Part shown: piece after piece, positions 24,565-37,138 of the stretch
How the letters are laid out: every line of letters starts with the position of its first letter
Numbering within the stretch: position 1 is the first letter of the stretch
DNA from: Odiellus spinosus
Lineage: Eukaryota > Arthropoda > Arachnida > Opiliones > Phalangiidae
DNA length: 64,000 bases
Assembly: GCA_963920705.1 (NCBI GenBank)
Contig: OY987226.1
Span: 15,998,501-16,062,500 of the forward strand
Direction of reading: 5' to 3'
The notes under the pieces: generated by a model
Database searches by the model: none
Seen by the model: the letters and a program-made list of their open reading frames with translations, nothing else
Told to the model about the DNA's origin: nothing
Made by a program: the position numbers and the translations under genes

Positions 24565-25035
24565 AAACCCTTCAAAAAATCACGGGATATTCTAGACTTT
24601 TTCCAGAATGTATCTAGACTTTTTCCAGAATGTATCAAGACTTTTTCTAGAATGTAGCTAGACTTTTTCCAGAATGTATCTACACTTTTTCCAGAATGTA
24701 TCTGGACTTTTTCCAGAATGTATCTAGACTTTTTCCAGAGTGTATCTAGACTTTTTCCAGAATGTATCTAGACTTTTTCCAGAATGTATCTAGACTTTTT
24801 CCAGAATGTATCTAGATTTTTTCCAGAATGTATCTGGACTTTTTCCAGAATGTATCTGGACTTTTTCCAGAATGTATCTGGACTTTTTCCAGAATGTAGC
24901 TAGACTTTTTGGAATTTTTCAGACTTTTCTAGAATTTTCTAGACGTCTCCAGATAGTTCAGGAACCTTCTAGAACATTCTGGAAATAGTTACGGACGTAC
25001 GCACGTGCGGACGTAGTTAATTAATAGGGTTTGAT
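24565..25035. repeat. HSE-rich dispersed element, copy 2, with 22-bp minisatellite
   Basis: From about 24598 to 24910 a 22-bp unit, TTTTTCCAGAATGTATCTAG plus AC, repeats about 14 times. Nearly every unit has one TTCCAGAA; about fifteen exact TTCnnGAA sites are seen in all. Left flank AATCACGGGATATT, right flank GTTACGGACGTACGCACG match copies 1 and 3. Confidence 0.85.
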
Positions 25036-26029
25036 TATTTTGGAGACTTGTATTCTTTTTCCATGGAAAAAGATCTATTCAACTTTTCAAACCAAAAATT
25101 CTTTAGAGAATTCTCTAGAGATTAGATACTTATATCCGAAACTCCCAGAAAAAGCCCGCGCAGAAAATAATGAAAAAAAGAATCTCTTAAAATCCCTAGG
25201 GATAAAGCCAAGTCGTTTTTTCCATTAAAATCTCTAAAAATAGCAACACACCTTAGTTCACATTCGACCAAGGCTTATAATGCATTTTTAATATTTCCCC
25301 AATGGTTCTACCCTCCCTTAGTTATTCTTCAAGAAAAAAATATAGATGTATAAAAAATAATCAACACGTGGGTACAAGACAGATTCATAAATAATTCATA
25401 CTCCGCTTCCCACCCAAATAGCTTTAGCTTAAGTAACGGAAAGATTAAAGGTTTTCCCGCCTTTACTAGCGCTGCAATGTTACTTTCGCTTTCAAAATAC
25501 CTTTGGGATTTTTTTATTCTTCTAGGTTGATGCATTTTTCAGTACCCCATCATTCCAAGATAAATCAGAGTTGTTCGCGCAGTTAAAGCTAATAAAGACA
25601 AGACTGAATAAGGAGAGAGAGAGCGCGAATCGATAGAATTTCAGGCTCAGTAGCTTCTTCTTTAGTAACTCTTTCTTCGCGAATAAATGTAATTCGGATT
25701 CGGTTTTAACTTCTGCATTCAAAGATTCACGCTAAAAAAGCTTTTCTAAAGGCGCGTTTTCAATCAAGATGTTTTTGGCCAAGAATCGAGCTTTTGCGTT
25801 AAATCATGGGTGAAGCTTAAATAAAGCTTTTCGTTTAACCCACGTTAGCAGGCTTCAAAATTAAGTGACAGAGAAGCGGATATCTAAATGAATTTGATAT
25901 AATTGCTTCTCTTGGAAAAGCGAAAACAAAAGCTTGAAAAACGTTGATTGAAAACTCCAAAAGAGATTTTGTCACGTGTCAGAAAATATTTGGGTTTCAA
26001 TTTTATATAAAAATGTGTACAATAACCAT
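25036..26029. other. No feature recognised
   Basis: Open frames of 65-68 codons at 25031-25722 show no recognisable domain. (GAGA) short tract near 25613. Confidence 0.45.
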
Positions 26030-26330
26030 ATTAGCAAAAGCCCCTGGAAAAACCACGGGAGTTATTTTTCCAGAACTTTCCAGAATTTTATAAATTTTTC
26101 TAAACTTCTCAGGACTTTTCCAGACTTTTCTAGAACTTTCAAACATTTTCCCGAATTTTCTAGACTTCTCTAGAATTTTCTGGAATCTTTTCCAGCTCTT
26201 TCTAGAACTTTCAAACACTTTCCAGAGGTTTCTAGACCTCTCCAGACTTTTCTGGAACCTTCTATAACATTCTGGGAAAAGTTACGGACATACACACGGA
26301 CAAATTGTTGTGAATTAAGTGTTTGATTGC
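26030..26330. repeat. HSE-rich dispersed element, copy 3
   Basis: Left flank TTAGCAAAAGCCCCTGG; centre with seven exact TTCnnGAA motifs, including TTCCAGAACTTTCCAGAA (four contiguous nGAAn units); right flank CCTTCTATAACATTCTGGG, GTTACGGACATACACACG and GAATTAAGTGTTTGATTG, matching copy 1 closely. Confidence 0.75.
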
Positions 26331-26489
26331 TTATTTCGCATATTACGTATCTTATTATGCCTCACGACGAATTTTTATCATGTTTTTGACGGTTAGTATT
26401 TACATAAATTAAACAAAACTTATCACGCGAAATCGTCGCCCGCCGATTTCTTGATGGGATTTCAATCGAAACCTTTGCCGGCTCGAAAA

Positions 26490-26600
26490 CCCTTTGACGT
26501 CATTCCCAATCAATGAACAATATAATTATCTCGAGATTTGTCCCGCACTCGACTATAAATAGGCTTCGTATCACTGAAATCTCGTAAAATACGACAAATC
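26490..26600 (+). promoter_or_regulatory. Promoter-like cluster: CRE, CCAAT, TATA box
   Basis: TTTGACGTCATT (CRE-like) at about 26494-26505, CCAATCAA just after it, and TATAAATAG at about 26551-26559, with TATCACTG about 17 bp further as a possible initiator. The order and spacing fit a core promoter on the plus strand. No gene follows within reach: the ATGs downstream stop after a few codons. Confidence 0.3.
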
Positions 26601-27500
26601 CAGATGAAAATCAATCTCCCACCACTTTGAGAAAAAAACTTTTGTATTTCTTTATCCATGAATCCTACACCATTCTAAGAGTATATACCTTAAGTAAAAA
26701 GAAAATGTGGATTTTGTAATTTAGTAATCGGCGATTTATTCAAACTTATTTGTAATTTTATACGGGGACTTTTAAGGCCCGCATTTGATTGATATTGAAT
26801 TTAAACGGTATGCGGGTAAATATACATTTAGTATAAAATTTCCAAAAGCACCCCCACCCCCCCCCCCCGTTATTAATCTAAAGCCCGCGCTGTCATCGAT
26901 CGAAGAATATTTACGAAAACTTATATCCCCGGCTTTTTCGCGCTATCACAAGTAAATCATCCTTCAAGTTTATAAGACGACATACTGCGGGTGACGATGA
27001 AGTGACTCCGATTTTCACCGTCCATGGTTTCACTCTAAGTATTCCGAAATTTGTTCAGAAGGGCGGCCAGGCCCAGTATATTCTTTCTAGAGTAAATCAG
27101 ACTTGAAATCGCGACGGCCGGGCGAGACACGCTCCTTCGTTTCACCAGAGAGAGAGAGAGGAAAGTTATATTTCGCCGATACATTTTACCCCCGTAAACG
27201 TCTAGAAAGTTCAGCGCAATATTAGCACCGGCTACTTAGTTCCAATCTCAACCGCTAGAGAAGCTCTGAAGACAAAACTTTCAGAACCACATACCAATCA
27301 TAATATGCCTTGTTGTAAACTTGAAGCATGATTTACCTTTGGCGCTAGACTTTTAAACCACAAGGTTCTACGCAAACCCATTAAATTATTACACTTCGCA
27401 TATCATATTTGAATTATTTAGTACCCTTATACAGAATACAGTAATTAATATACACAGTTCGTTTGTACGTTAGGTAACATAATCAATTGGAATTAATAAA

Positions 27501-27532
27501 ATCATAAGAAAAATAATTATTTTTCTTATGAT
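27501..27532. repeat. Perfect 32-bp palindrome without spacer
   Basis: ATCATAAGAAAAATAA followed directly by its exact reverse complement TTATTTTTCTTATGAT. Confidence 0.95.
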
Positions 27533-27659
27533 AAAATCGTTTTTTACCTACACTTGCGAGAATGAGCCATAATCTTCTGTAAATTGGTTCTATAATTGGC
27601 TGGGCTACCTTTAAAACACCCAACGGGAAGAATTCGGTTTTTAGAAAATTCGTTTCCTT

Positions 27660-27661
<2 letters not shown>

Positions 27662-27702
<41 letters not shown>
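27662..27702 (-). repeat. Poly(T) tract, about 40 bp
   Basis: Unbroken T run. It could be the poly(A) tail of a minus-strand retrocopy, but no retrotransposon sequence or duplication is evident beside it. Confidence 0.9.
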
Positions 27703-27703
<1 letters not shown>

Positions 27704-28198
27704 GCAACGCTTCGTCAGAAGTTTTTGAACGTATTTTTAATGCTTTGTAAAAAGGAAGTTTTAAGGATGGGAATATGAAACGACTTAGCCACTGTAAAAT
27801 TGTAGCAAAGGCTTAATTTCTTATTATAGCTAATAGCAAACGCATTTAGATAAAAATTAAATGGTCTAATGATTTTATAATGGATTTAAATTTGGTGTTC
27901 CATTTGCAACAGATTTTTCATATCCATCCAATTAAAAATTAAAATGTAGTTCAATGAATTTCGAATCGTTTTTTAACGATATTTCCGAATATGCTATTCA
28001 AATTTATTTGATTGCGTGATAAATTAACGAGAGTATCAGTTTGACTTTAAACTATAATTATATAAATTGGTTATATGATTTTGATTCTAAACCTAATTTG
28101 ATAACCTCAATCTGATCTTGACATATTTGAGTTTAAAGTTATTTTAGCGACACGTATTTCAAGAAGGGGAACCCTTTTAGAACTAATTAGAGGCTGCA

Positions 28199-28230
28199 GC
28201 GCGTATGTGGATGAAGAACCACATACGCGC
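28199..28230. repeat. Hairpin, 12-bp GC-rich arms
   Basis: GCGCGTATGTGG, loop ATGAAGAA, CCACATACGCGC: a perfect stem. Confidence 0.85.
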
Positions 28231-28387
28231 GTATTTCGACGAATTTCAATTTAGTCTTCGACGGTTATATGGCCACTTTGCACGAACTAGGTTTAAGCCT
28301 CCGCGCTTAAGCTTTTTGAAAAGCCTCTAAAATGAGATTAAGCAAGCGCTGGAACGTTCGACTATTTTCCAAAATTGTCCTCCCTCA

Positions 28388-29046
28388 AATTAAAGGGATA
28401 GTCAACGACCTGATCTGGTCAAATGATTTAATTCGAACCGTGATTCGAATCGCAAATAAATGATTTATTGGAATATATATTAGAAAAATAATTAGAATGA
28501 AACTATCTTGGATTATGGAGTGTCCTCTTCAACTTAAAACTTGCCCAAAATCACGCGTTACTAACTTACTATCCCTTTAAAGGAGGGATGGAGTTGAAAA
28601 TGAAGTGTATTTTTTATTGATTCTATACTTTTAAAAATTAGTCTCGTTCGCGTATTAAATCATTTAGGAAATGTTTCTAAATTGTGTAAAAAAAATTGGA
28701 AAGGTTTGGATTTTGCCTTTTAATTAAAATTAGAATCTCCGACTAATCAAATGACGTAAAATATCAGCGACATGCTCTGTTGTACGCGCGAATGTGCGCG
28801 TGAAATTAATCAAGAATGAGATTTAGCGCGATTTAAAAATCTTGCCGCAGCACGTGTCGCGGAGATTTTACTTAGAAAAACCTGGGGCGTATTTTGATTA
28901 GTCGGAGGTTCTCCTTTTAACTCTATGCCTTTAGTAAGTTTCCGATTATTTTGTACAATTCAGAGACAATTCCTACGCAAACATGTCTTTTTTTAGAGTT
29001 TTAGAAGGAAAAACCTCTTTATCCTCCTCTTACCATCCCTTTAAAG
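28388..29046. repeat. TTAA-type family E-like segment with an inner MITE
   Basis: Begins TTAAAGGGATAGTCAACGAC and ends CATCCCTTTAAAGC, with internal AAAGGAGGGATGGAGTTG and TCCTCTTACCATCCC. The exact extents are uncertain. Confidence 0.4.
28735..28912. mobile_element. Small inverted-repeat element, about 178 bp
   Basis: GAATCTCCGACTAATCAAAT at the left and ATTTTGATTAGTCGGAGGTT at the right. The interior is rich in CGCG. Target duplication not clear. Confidence 0.65.
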
Positions 29047-30107
29047 CATCCAGCCCTTTTAAAAAGCCATTTTTATTTTTCATTCTTTTTTATATTATTC
29101 GGTGCTCCTGTCTCCTCGTTACGATGTCATTGTTGGTATTAAAATAAAACTAAAAAAGTAACCGTGCATTTTATTATGACATACTGTCACTCAGTGGCAA
29201 CTTAATTTGAGAGTATTCGATCGAAATTAAATAGCTCTCAAGGAATTTTTTTTGGGTACTGCACGACTTACTAAGGAAAAAGTGATAGGCATAGGACAGG
29301 ATAGCAAACATATGACCTTATATCCTCCGTAATACTCTAAAATCCAACATTTAATTTGATTAGTTTAGTCGTAGTCGGCTAATAAATTTACTAAACTTTT
29401 TCCATGCATCCATACGCAATTACTAGGCATTGTGAAGATTGGCTGAGACTATCTAGACTAGGAATACCAAAATATTTTTGTTTCAGTGCAAAAAAGTAAG
29501 GGTTAACAGCCAATCAAATTTTCGTCCAAGATTGCTTATATTTGAGAAGCTAGATTACAGGGTTAATGGCAGCCTACATTTAGAATTAATATAAAATGGG
29601 TCTAAGTTAGTTTTCATTCTTATTTTTATCAATTTTTACTCTCAAGTTTTGTCCGCCCCCGCTGACGTGCCTAACAAGTCGCCATGTTTGCGTAACTACC
29701 GTGATACTCGAACAATCTTGACCTTGTTATGTAATATTACTCTCAAATATTGCATTAGCTTAATTTCGTTGAATTTAAGATCAAATGATTGTTAGCCTGT
29801 TTATGCCTTTGAAATTTCTAAAAATATTTTCATCTTTATAATTAGCTGTATTCACTTAATGAATTACGTGAAAGACTACTCCACCTATAAATATTGGTCC
29901 AAAAAAGATCTTTGAGACTTCTTTGGAAGCCCCAAGGCCCATTAAAGCCCTCTTGCACTCATTGACACGTTTTTTTCATAAGAATATAGCTTAATGTATA
30001 ATTATAATTATTTCTTTCTGCATATTCCATCGGGGTCTTTACGAGTCATCACTTTAAACATTTAGCTAACAAATGTGTTTTTAACTCTTCGGTTAATTCT
30101 CAGAATG
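29047..30107. other. No feature recognised
   Basis: AT-rich; no gene, RNA or shared repeat recognised. Confidence 0.5.
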
Positions 30108-30460
30108 ACTTAAGCCAGAAGCCGATGAAACCCTCCTTTGAAGTCTAATACTCCCTGGTTTTGTCTACCCCTCTCTGTATGGGTTAGTTTCAAAAAGCGC
30201 GATTCGTACGCCTCCTAACGGTAGATATTTTCGGAGCGGGAGTTCGTCGAGCGAATATCTCTAGCAGCCTTGGAGTTCGTCAAAAAAACGTCGTCGTTTG
30301 TGGAGAGAGAGAATTTCCAATTTTCCGTAGACAGGGGGTATGAAGTAGGACCCCTCCGATCTCGTAAAATTGGCAATTTTACCCATACAGAGAGGAGCGC
30401 TATATCGAACATTAGAGTAGTAGACTTCAAAGGAGGGTTTCATCTACTTCCGCTTAAGCC
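30108..30460. mobile_element. Foldback element, about 350 bp
   Basis: GATGAAACCCTCCTTTGAAG then TCTA at 30124-30147 returns inverted at 30421-30444 with no mismatch; outer parts (TTAAGC...) also pair. Inner pair CTCTCTGTATGGGTTA and ACCCATACAGAGAGGA. The three open frames over it (30215-30506) are incidental. Confidence 0.8.
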
Positions 30461-31059
30461 TAATCTAATATTAAATGGGATATATCGTGAAATAATTCTT
30501 AATTAAATCTCCCTTTTAAACAGTTTTTCTGCATTCACGTCATCCAATTAACATTTAATGACATTATAGATTCTCTTTAAATTTAGCTCCTCTTTAAATA
30601 TATCGAGTGCCATTTCCTTTGTGTCGGACTAGACTTTCCAAACCCTATTGTTCTATCGTTAAAGGTCACTTCTTCCCACGGCGAGCTATCATTAAAAATT
30701 TGACAACCGTCGCATTCTTCGATGTCCTACTTCCAAATTCAGTAGCTTGATCGAACTTCCCCCGAACAATCACCGATGGCGCGTGATTCTTCCAACAAAT
30801 TGCACGAACTTCTAGCTTTCATTAACAAAATAGACGCGAGCACGCGCGTTATGCACTGTTCGAATTAAATCAGTTAACGAAGGAATGTTATAGAGGAATC
30901 TCCAAAGAGATAAAATGGGTATACAAATCCATTTTATTTACGTATTCCATTAACTCAATCGAGTCGAATGAAATTTAAAATTCTCGCTTACAGTGTAAAG
31001 CCACGTTTTCATGAGAGCGATATAGTGAAGGCCTGTTTTCACTGAACGCCGCAACGGTG

Positions 31060-31345
31060 GCATAGAAAATATCATGGGAAAATCTACGAATAGTGGGTAT
31101 TATAAAAGAACTTGTTAACTACGTCACTAAATCACGTGGCGTTAAGGTTCTTTCCATTTTCATAAAACGCTAGGGGCCAGACGGCTTAGAAGTCACTCGG
31201 GAGAGACCCGACCTTGAAAGCTGACACGGATATAGAAAAAAATTAGCTTAAGAAATGCTCGGTGCTCACGAGCGCTAAAAGCTTTACAAGCTATAACGCG
31301 GCTGATGACGTCGAGGGAAACATTCCCTAAATAAGCCACATTATA
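31060..31345. repeat. Family B repeat, copy 2
   Basis: Contains TAACTACGTCACTAAATCAC, GTGGCGTTAAGGTT, AGAAGTCACTCGGGAGAGAC, GGTGCTCACGAGCGCTA and CTGATGACGTCGAGG, shared with copies at 2235, 32985 and 37139. Confidence 0.75.
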
Positions 31346-31500
31346 AGCGCTGTTGAAGGCTGAAATAACATGATTGGCCCGAATTTATATTTACTTATAG
31401 AAATTTTACCAGACTTTAGAAATTAATTTAAACAAAAAAAAATACGTTTTTTGACATGGCGACTCCGAAAATAAATTCAAAAGCTGTCACGAAATTGCTA
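31346..31500. repeat. Family C repeat fragment
   Basis: GCGCTGTTGAAGGCTGAAAT, TTGGCCCGAAT, AGAAATTAATTTAAACA and AAATTCAAAAGCTGT match the right half of 23144-23580. Confidence 0.6.
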
Positions 31501-31929
31501 ACATGCGTCTAAGTAAGCTGTAGCTTAATTTCTAAGTAAAAAAACATAAGGGCTTTACGCGTAGAACACGTCGCTTTGTGTGCGCTGTTAAGTACGAAAG
31601 AAACTTTTAATTCTCTTTAATCCTTATATTCGTGGATCATTTAGAATTTTAGAATTCTAAGCTCTTCGGAGAATGGAAGTAGCGCTGTCCAAACTCCCAT
31701 AATCTCCCAAGAGAGAGCTATTTCGGAAAACTGGGTTATCTTTTAAATATATTTAAGTGGCATTAAGCTTCACCATCAACCTCGCAAAACCCTAATTGCC
31801 CGCATTTAAATTAGCCGACTCTAATATAAATTTTGCTTAAATTAAATTTAGAGTCAAATTGAACGCGGATAAAACCGATTCTCTGTGGAAATTTTATTAT
31901 GAGCAAGGTTCTATTCTGGTATAGTACTT

Positions 31930-32415
31930 AAAGGGAAAATCAAAAGCCCCATTTTTGCTGATAAATATGTTAACTATTAAAGTAATAAAAAAGTCAATTC
32001 CTCTTCTTGTCAAATATTTTTAATAAAACTCCAAAATTTAGTTTTAAAGTTTAAAAATGTTCCCCCCCCACTTATTTAAAACAACATTTTTATTAATCAA
32101 GCTTAATTTTATCCACGGATAATTCGTATCCATTTTTAATAAGTCTGTTTATATAATTTGTGGTTAAATATTAACAATTTATCCGAGATTAAAAGATCTG
32201 AAAAAAAAAAGCCTAGTTATCAACGGATACCCGAAATTATTCTCTGATTCTGAGCTCAAATTTTAATATATTGCCAAAATCTGAATCTTTTAGATTTTTT
32301 CTGCACAATTCATAGACAATTACCGAATATTTTAATACGCAAACGAGTGGTTTTATATTTAAAAATAGAATCTATAGAAAAATCCACTTCATTTTCATCT
32401 TCACCTTTCCTTTAA
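31930..32415. repeat. TTAA-type family E element with nested repeat
   Basis: Starts TTAAAGGGAAAATCAAAAGC and ends CTTCACCTTTCCTTTAA. The inner part 32090-32260 is the inverted homologue of 14400-14580. Confidence 0.5.
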
Positions 32416-32984
32416 GACTGATTTCAAAAACATCTCAAGACTCTTAATATTGATTTTTGCCCCATCTTTTTTTAGAATTGAAAATGATTATTAAGTTATT
32501 TCATTTTCATAAGGTACTCTTGGTCCGTCTTTTACGAGCTTTCAAGGAGCTTTTATAGCGAAATTTTATTGCCCCAAAATAGAGTTTTAAGACTCTGTAG
32601 AGTCATAAAACAGGTATGGAGACAGAAACCGCGGTTAAGAAAAAAGGAAGGATTACTTAAAGACGAAAATGATGGATGAGCCAAAATATATAGGATAGTC
32701 CTTCCTAGAAAAAAGAATTATTTATCTCTGTCAAAGATGGATGAACCAATGAAAATTGAAAACACGAGCCCTGTTTCGCCATAGCCATGTCGCTTCGAGA
32801 TGGATATAAAGAGAAACAGATCCTAACCTTTGACATTATTGGCAGGAAATCTTAGACGGAGTATCTAAAAATAGACCCTCCTAGTCATCCCTTTTAGGGT
32901 CATTTCTATATACACTTTTGTTTAAAGGACTAAGGACTACTTTTAAGAAAAGTTTGCAATAGTTGATATTATATATCTTGTTCG
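32416..32984. other. No feature recognised
   Basis: No coding or repeat similarity recognised. GATGGATGA(G/A)CCAA occurs twice (32669, 32727). Confidence 0.45.
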
Positions 32985-33205
32985 AATGTTGCTAACTACA
33001 TCTCGAAATCACGCGGAGTTAAGGTTATACAGGGCAGTTAGTTTGGTTTTGATAAAACGCTAATGAGGCCAGACTGCTCAGAAGTCACTCAGGAGAGACC
33101 CGACCTTGAGAGATGTCACCGATATAGAAAAAATAAGCTTTATAAATGATCGGTGCTCACGAGCGCTATGAGCTTTACAAGCTATGACGTAACTGATGAC
33201 GTCGA
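32985..33205. repeat. Family B repeat, copy 3, joined to family A
   Basis: GTTCGAATGTTGCTAACTAC, GAAGTCACTCAGGAGAGACC, CGGTGCTCACGAGCGCTATG and CTGATGACGTCGACC. It runs directly into a family A core, one of two B/A junctions in the window. Confidence 0.75.
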
Positions 33206-33425
33206 CCTCAATGCAATGGGTATAGACTTAGCTGGATTCATGAACATCCTGAATTTCTTCGCATTGATGGATCTCGTCATAATGACGGGCCTATTCTCAT
33301 TTGTCGATGACCCTTCAATGCGAAGAAATTCAGAATGTCCATGAAACCAGCTAAGCCTAATTTCTGTATAAGTTTTAAATTTTCTTCAGATAGTTTAATA
33401 TTTATCTGTAAATCTTTTTACTGGT
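33206..33425. repeat. Family A foldback core
   Basis: TCAATGCAATGGGTATAGAC-side arm with TAGCTGGATTCATGAACATC and return arm CAGAATGTCCATGAAACCAG then CTAAGCCTAATTTCTG. CTTCGCATTGATGG and CAATGCGAAG also pair. The 63-codon frame at 33153 is incidental. Confidence 0.75.
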
Positions 33426-36400
33426 GGAGTTGGAAGATCTCAGGAATGAGAGAAAAATGGATATAATTTTAAATCTATATCTATAAGTTTGGGATCTTAA
33501 TTTTAGTTACAATTCAAAGAACGTACGTAAGGTACAAAGAAACAAATACGAGTGGTCGAGTGTTAAAGTGGAAAAAATGGGAAATGAGGTCAAGGCTGGA
33601 TTTAAAACCAAAACCCTATTAAGCTTAGTGCGGTATTAGGCAGTATTAGCTTTAGTTCCTGAACAAACCACGCAACCATCGAAGCGCGAAAGAATTAAGA
33701 CCTCGGTCGATGAGGTTCTTTCGCGTGATGGAAGAAGACCAAGTGCTATATTTTTGTTCGAAAGGATGTTTGCCTAATGGGAAAAGATGGAGCGGATGGT
33801 CACAATGTTAATTAACCTCATAAAGAAAGGAGTCCGTATAGCCAACTTCTTTTGAACAATATAGAATATATAGGCGCGCAAAGTGGCATGATGATATTAC
33901 CTATTTCTCAAGAAAACCAAAAGATATTTGATCATAGCGATGAAAATTCTGTCTCCAATTGGATACAAGATTCATGTGGAAAGAAAGGTTATATTGCTAG
34001 ATGGTACTTTTCAATGAAATTTAGTATTGCCTTTCATCTCGATTTTGCTAACAGTATTTTAAGATCAATATATATTTTTGTTCAAGATGAGTTTACAAAA
34101 TGAACAAAACTATGGCGAATTGATATAAAATGCTTAAACCTAATAGGTACAAAGTAGTACGTGTCAACTACCCTTTAAAACCGAGAGTATAGCGTTTTTC
34201 TAAATTCGGAGACATCTTTCAGTTTATGTCCTTAGAGCACTTGCCTACTAATGGACTCGGGCAATTATCGTCATTTTTTAACCTACTATATCCGCATCAG
34301 TTATCAACCTTGAAAATGATTTAAATTCCTTTCAAAAAAGGATTTTATATAATGACATTTTCGATTCATTCTAAGATTGTAATTGTTTTCAAAAATATCG
34401 AAATCTTTTAAAAATAAGAACCTTAAAAGCTCGACAATTTTAGTAAACGAGATAGAATTTTTTTACAGCCTCTTATTTTTATGTTTTCCCTCTTTTCTAC
34501 TCAAGAATTCATCTCTTGGGAGCGATTTGAAGACGTTTCTAGGCTGTTTTATTTTTACACTTATGTGTTTTGAGAAGGCTCTTTATATAGGCTAGTAGCG
34601 ATATATGGACTATTTTTCGCGCCAAAATGTGAGCAGTCGAGGGAGAAAAACGGCAGCTTTAAGGGTTACACTGCATAGTTCAATGCAGAATCCTAAATCA
34701 GTAACTATTTTAGTGAAATTAACAAAATATTAATTTATAATTTTTTTGGATTAAAAGCGGACAGATTTATAACAGAGGTCAAAGTTTACCGTTTTAAATG
34801 GGGTAATTTACCGATTTAGAAGTAGGATAAGGTTGATAACCTGATTCATGCAAGTTACATTACATTTGTCAAGGCTGCATTGGTGGTGGTAGGAGTTGAC
34901 GGATTCCGATATGTTATTTGTCCCTAGCTGCTCGTTTTTACAAGGCATTAAGTTCACCCAGCAAGATAAATATTCAACTTTATCTTATTATTTGTATTTT
35001 TTAAATGCACATGGACGATAGGCCTATTTAAATAAGTACTAGATACAAAAATCATATGTAGGGTTGTATTCTCCCTCAAAAAATAACACGATGTAAAACC
35101 TTCCACTCTCCCTTTGAAACTAAAAGTCAAAAACTTAATGCTTGGTTAATTTAGAGCACTAGCAAATAAAAGGTGTAGTATTGACTGAAAAAGAGGTAAC
35201 GTTCCTCCAAAAAAAAATATCTATGCTTCGTTATATTTGGGGTCACCCCTTCCCACAACTATTAACGTCCTTTCCCATATTTGTTATATTCATTTTTTCT
35301 CTGACGCTCAAAATCAATATTTGCTCGAAGAAAAAAAAAAAAAAAAAAACGCAGGAAGGAAAACGGTTTGTGAAGAAAAATTATTTGCTTTCTTAAAACC
35401 CTTTTGCGCGATCGAAGAACATCATAACCCCGATAAGTTCTGACGTCGCGCTTGAGATCACGTATCAGTAGAGACTAGAGACGGGACATTGTGACGTAAC
35501 GGTTAAGATCATCAATAAATACAGTTACATCATAGAAAATATATAGCAAAATGGATGAAGAAAAAATAACTGTCCCTTTCCAGTCTGGTCTATATTCAAC
35601 TTCCGGAGATCAGTGCCACGTTATATAGGCGCTGTTTTTTTCCTTCATCAAAGACTAAACGCCGTCTTTTTAGTCTTTACTATTTTTATCGACTGTTACT
35701 CGGCGCCAATAGGAGATCTACCGGAAGTAGAGATACCAGAGCTTGAGTTCTACTAAACCCGTCCCAGAAACATTTTACGGTAATTTCGATGTACAAGCCT
35801 GAAGCTTTAACTGTCCCAAAATGATTACGTAACTGACTAAGAATTTAGTAGTGTTGTTAATGTTCCGGAAAAGTAAAACGCCAAATATGTTCCGCAAATC
35901 GGAAAAAATAAAAACCATGGAGTTAGCTTTTTTTTTTTTTTTTAACTGTCAGAAAATTAAATTGTTAATCGTAGAACTATGGAAATCAGTTTCAGACTTT
36001 ACAAATTAGAATTTAATTGTTTCTAATTCGCTATCGATTCAATTTCAACTTCTGTCATAGAACCTTACAGTGCGATCGTTGGTTGTAACTTTATGATAAA
36101 AGAGGCACACGCGAAGCTCGGAATCACCCGAATGACGTCGTTTCCTTTCCCACGATCTAGTTACTGTAACTGTAGCCTAAAGGTAAAAGTAAAACTGAAA
36201 ACTGTTTCTAAGTTCCTTCAAATGAGAAGAGTGAACCGAGCGAACGTCGTTCTTCGGAATTCACCACGAACCCTATCGCTTTTACTGAGATTTTAAATGG
36301 GCTTGACCCTAAAAGAAATGCACTAGCGTGTGGAGTCCGCAAAATATACCAAAATTGAAAAAAAAAAGACTGAAAATTCGCTAGTGAATAAAATATGCCT

Positions 36401-37138
36401 TTGTCATTTTCCGGCTTACATCCCTAGTATTTAGCATTGTCGTCAGTTATGAAATCGCGTAATCGGTGGTCAGATTTTATGGAAGTGAAACTAGCCCGTC
36501 GCTATCAGTATATGACATATCAAAGCTGACCTTTCCCGATTACAAGTTGAAACTATTGCGGGATAAGCCTTCATTTTATGGTTAACTAATATTCATCTAA
36601 ACTTATATATTTTTAGCCTGTCCAAAAACGTCTATTCTAGACAGTCTGCCCGCGTAGTTGAACACGGTGTATTACTCCACCTCAACATTCGCTTCATTGC
36701 AAACTATTATTGATCAACAAAGTTTGTGACCTAAAATTTATTACGAATTGAAATGTAGTCTTATGAGACGGGAGATTAGGAGAGGTTTCCTTCCACGACT
36801 AATTCATAGCGTCTCGCGCGTAATTTCCAGAGCTATATATACTGGCTTACACAAAATTCAATATAGATGAAGATAAGACACGTGGTCTTAACAAAGTCTG
36901 AAATTTAATTCACTAGATTTAAAGCGTTCGCGGTTTTAACCAGCTCTCTCCATTTTAAACTGTACACGTATAGACTTTAATCCTGTTGAAATATTACGAT
37001 CGATTTCGATCAATAATTATGGAAGATTTAATTTTAATAATTTGGTTCTGTCATAAGTAAATTAAAGTCTATAATTTAAATTTTGGTCCACTTTTACTGA
37101 ATTCAGTTTATTTCAATTGCTCCATTTTGGTCAAATAA
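33426..37138. other. Gene-poor stretch
   Basis: Contains a family A right-end piece at about 35010-35076 (GGCCTATTTAAATAAGTACT, GTTGTATTCTCCCTC), poly(A) at about 35331-35349, poly(T) at about 35928-35942, and a small inverted repeat at about 35583-35742 (CAACTTCCGGAGATC / GATCTACCGGAAGTAG). The 83-codon frame at 33852-34103 has no recognisable domain and no supporting context. Confidence 0.45.

Larger units (their letters stand above)
26601..28198. other. No gene recognised
   Basis: Holds a C run at about 26857-26869, (GA)n near 27151-27159, the palindrome at 27501 and a poly(T) tract at about 27662. Nothing coding was recognised. Confidence 0.45.

Noticed and set aside
24598-24910. CRISPR-like regular array
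   Set aside because: Units are contiguous 22-bp repeats without unique spacers in animal DNA; it is a minisatellite.
27662-27702. Poly(T) tract as a processed pseudogene or LINE tail
   Set aside because: No reverse-transcribed body or target duplication could be seen beside it.
33852-34103. 83-codon plus frame with non-repetitive amino acid content
   Set aside because: No recognisable domain, no splice context, and the length is within chance for this window; kept only as a note.
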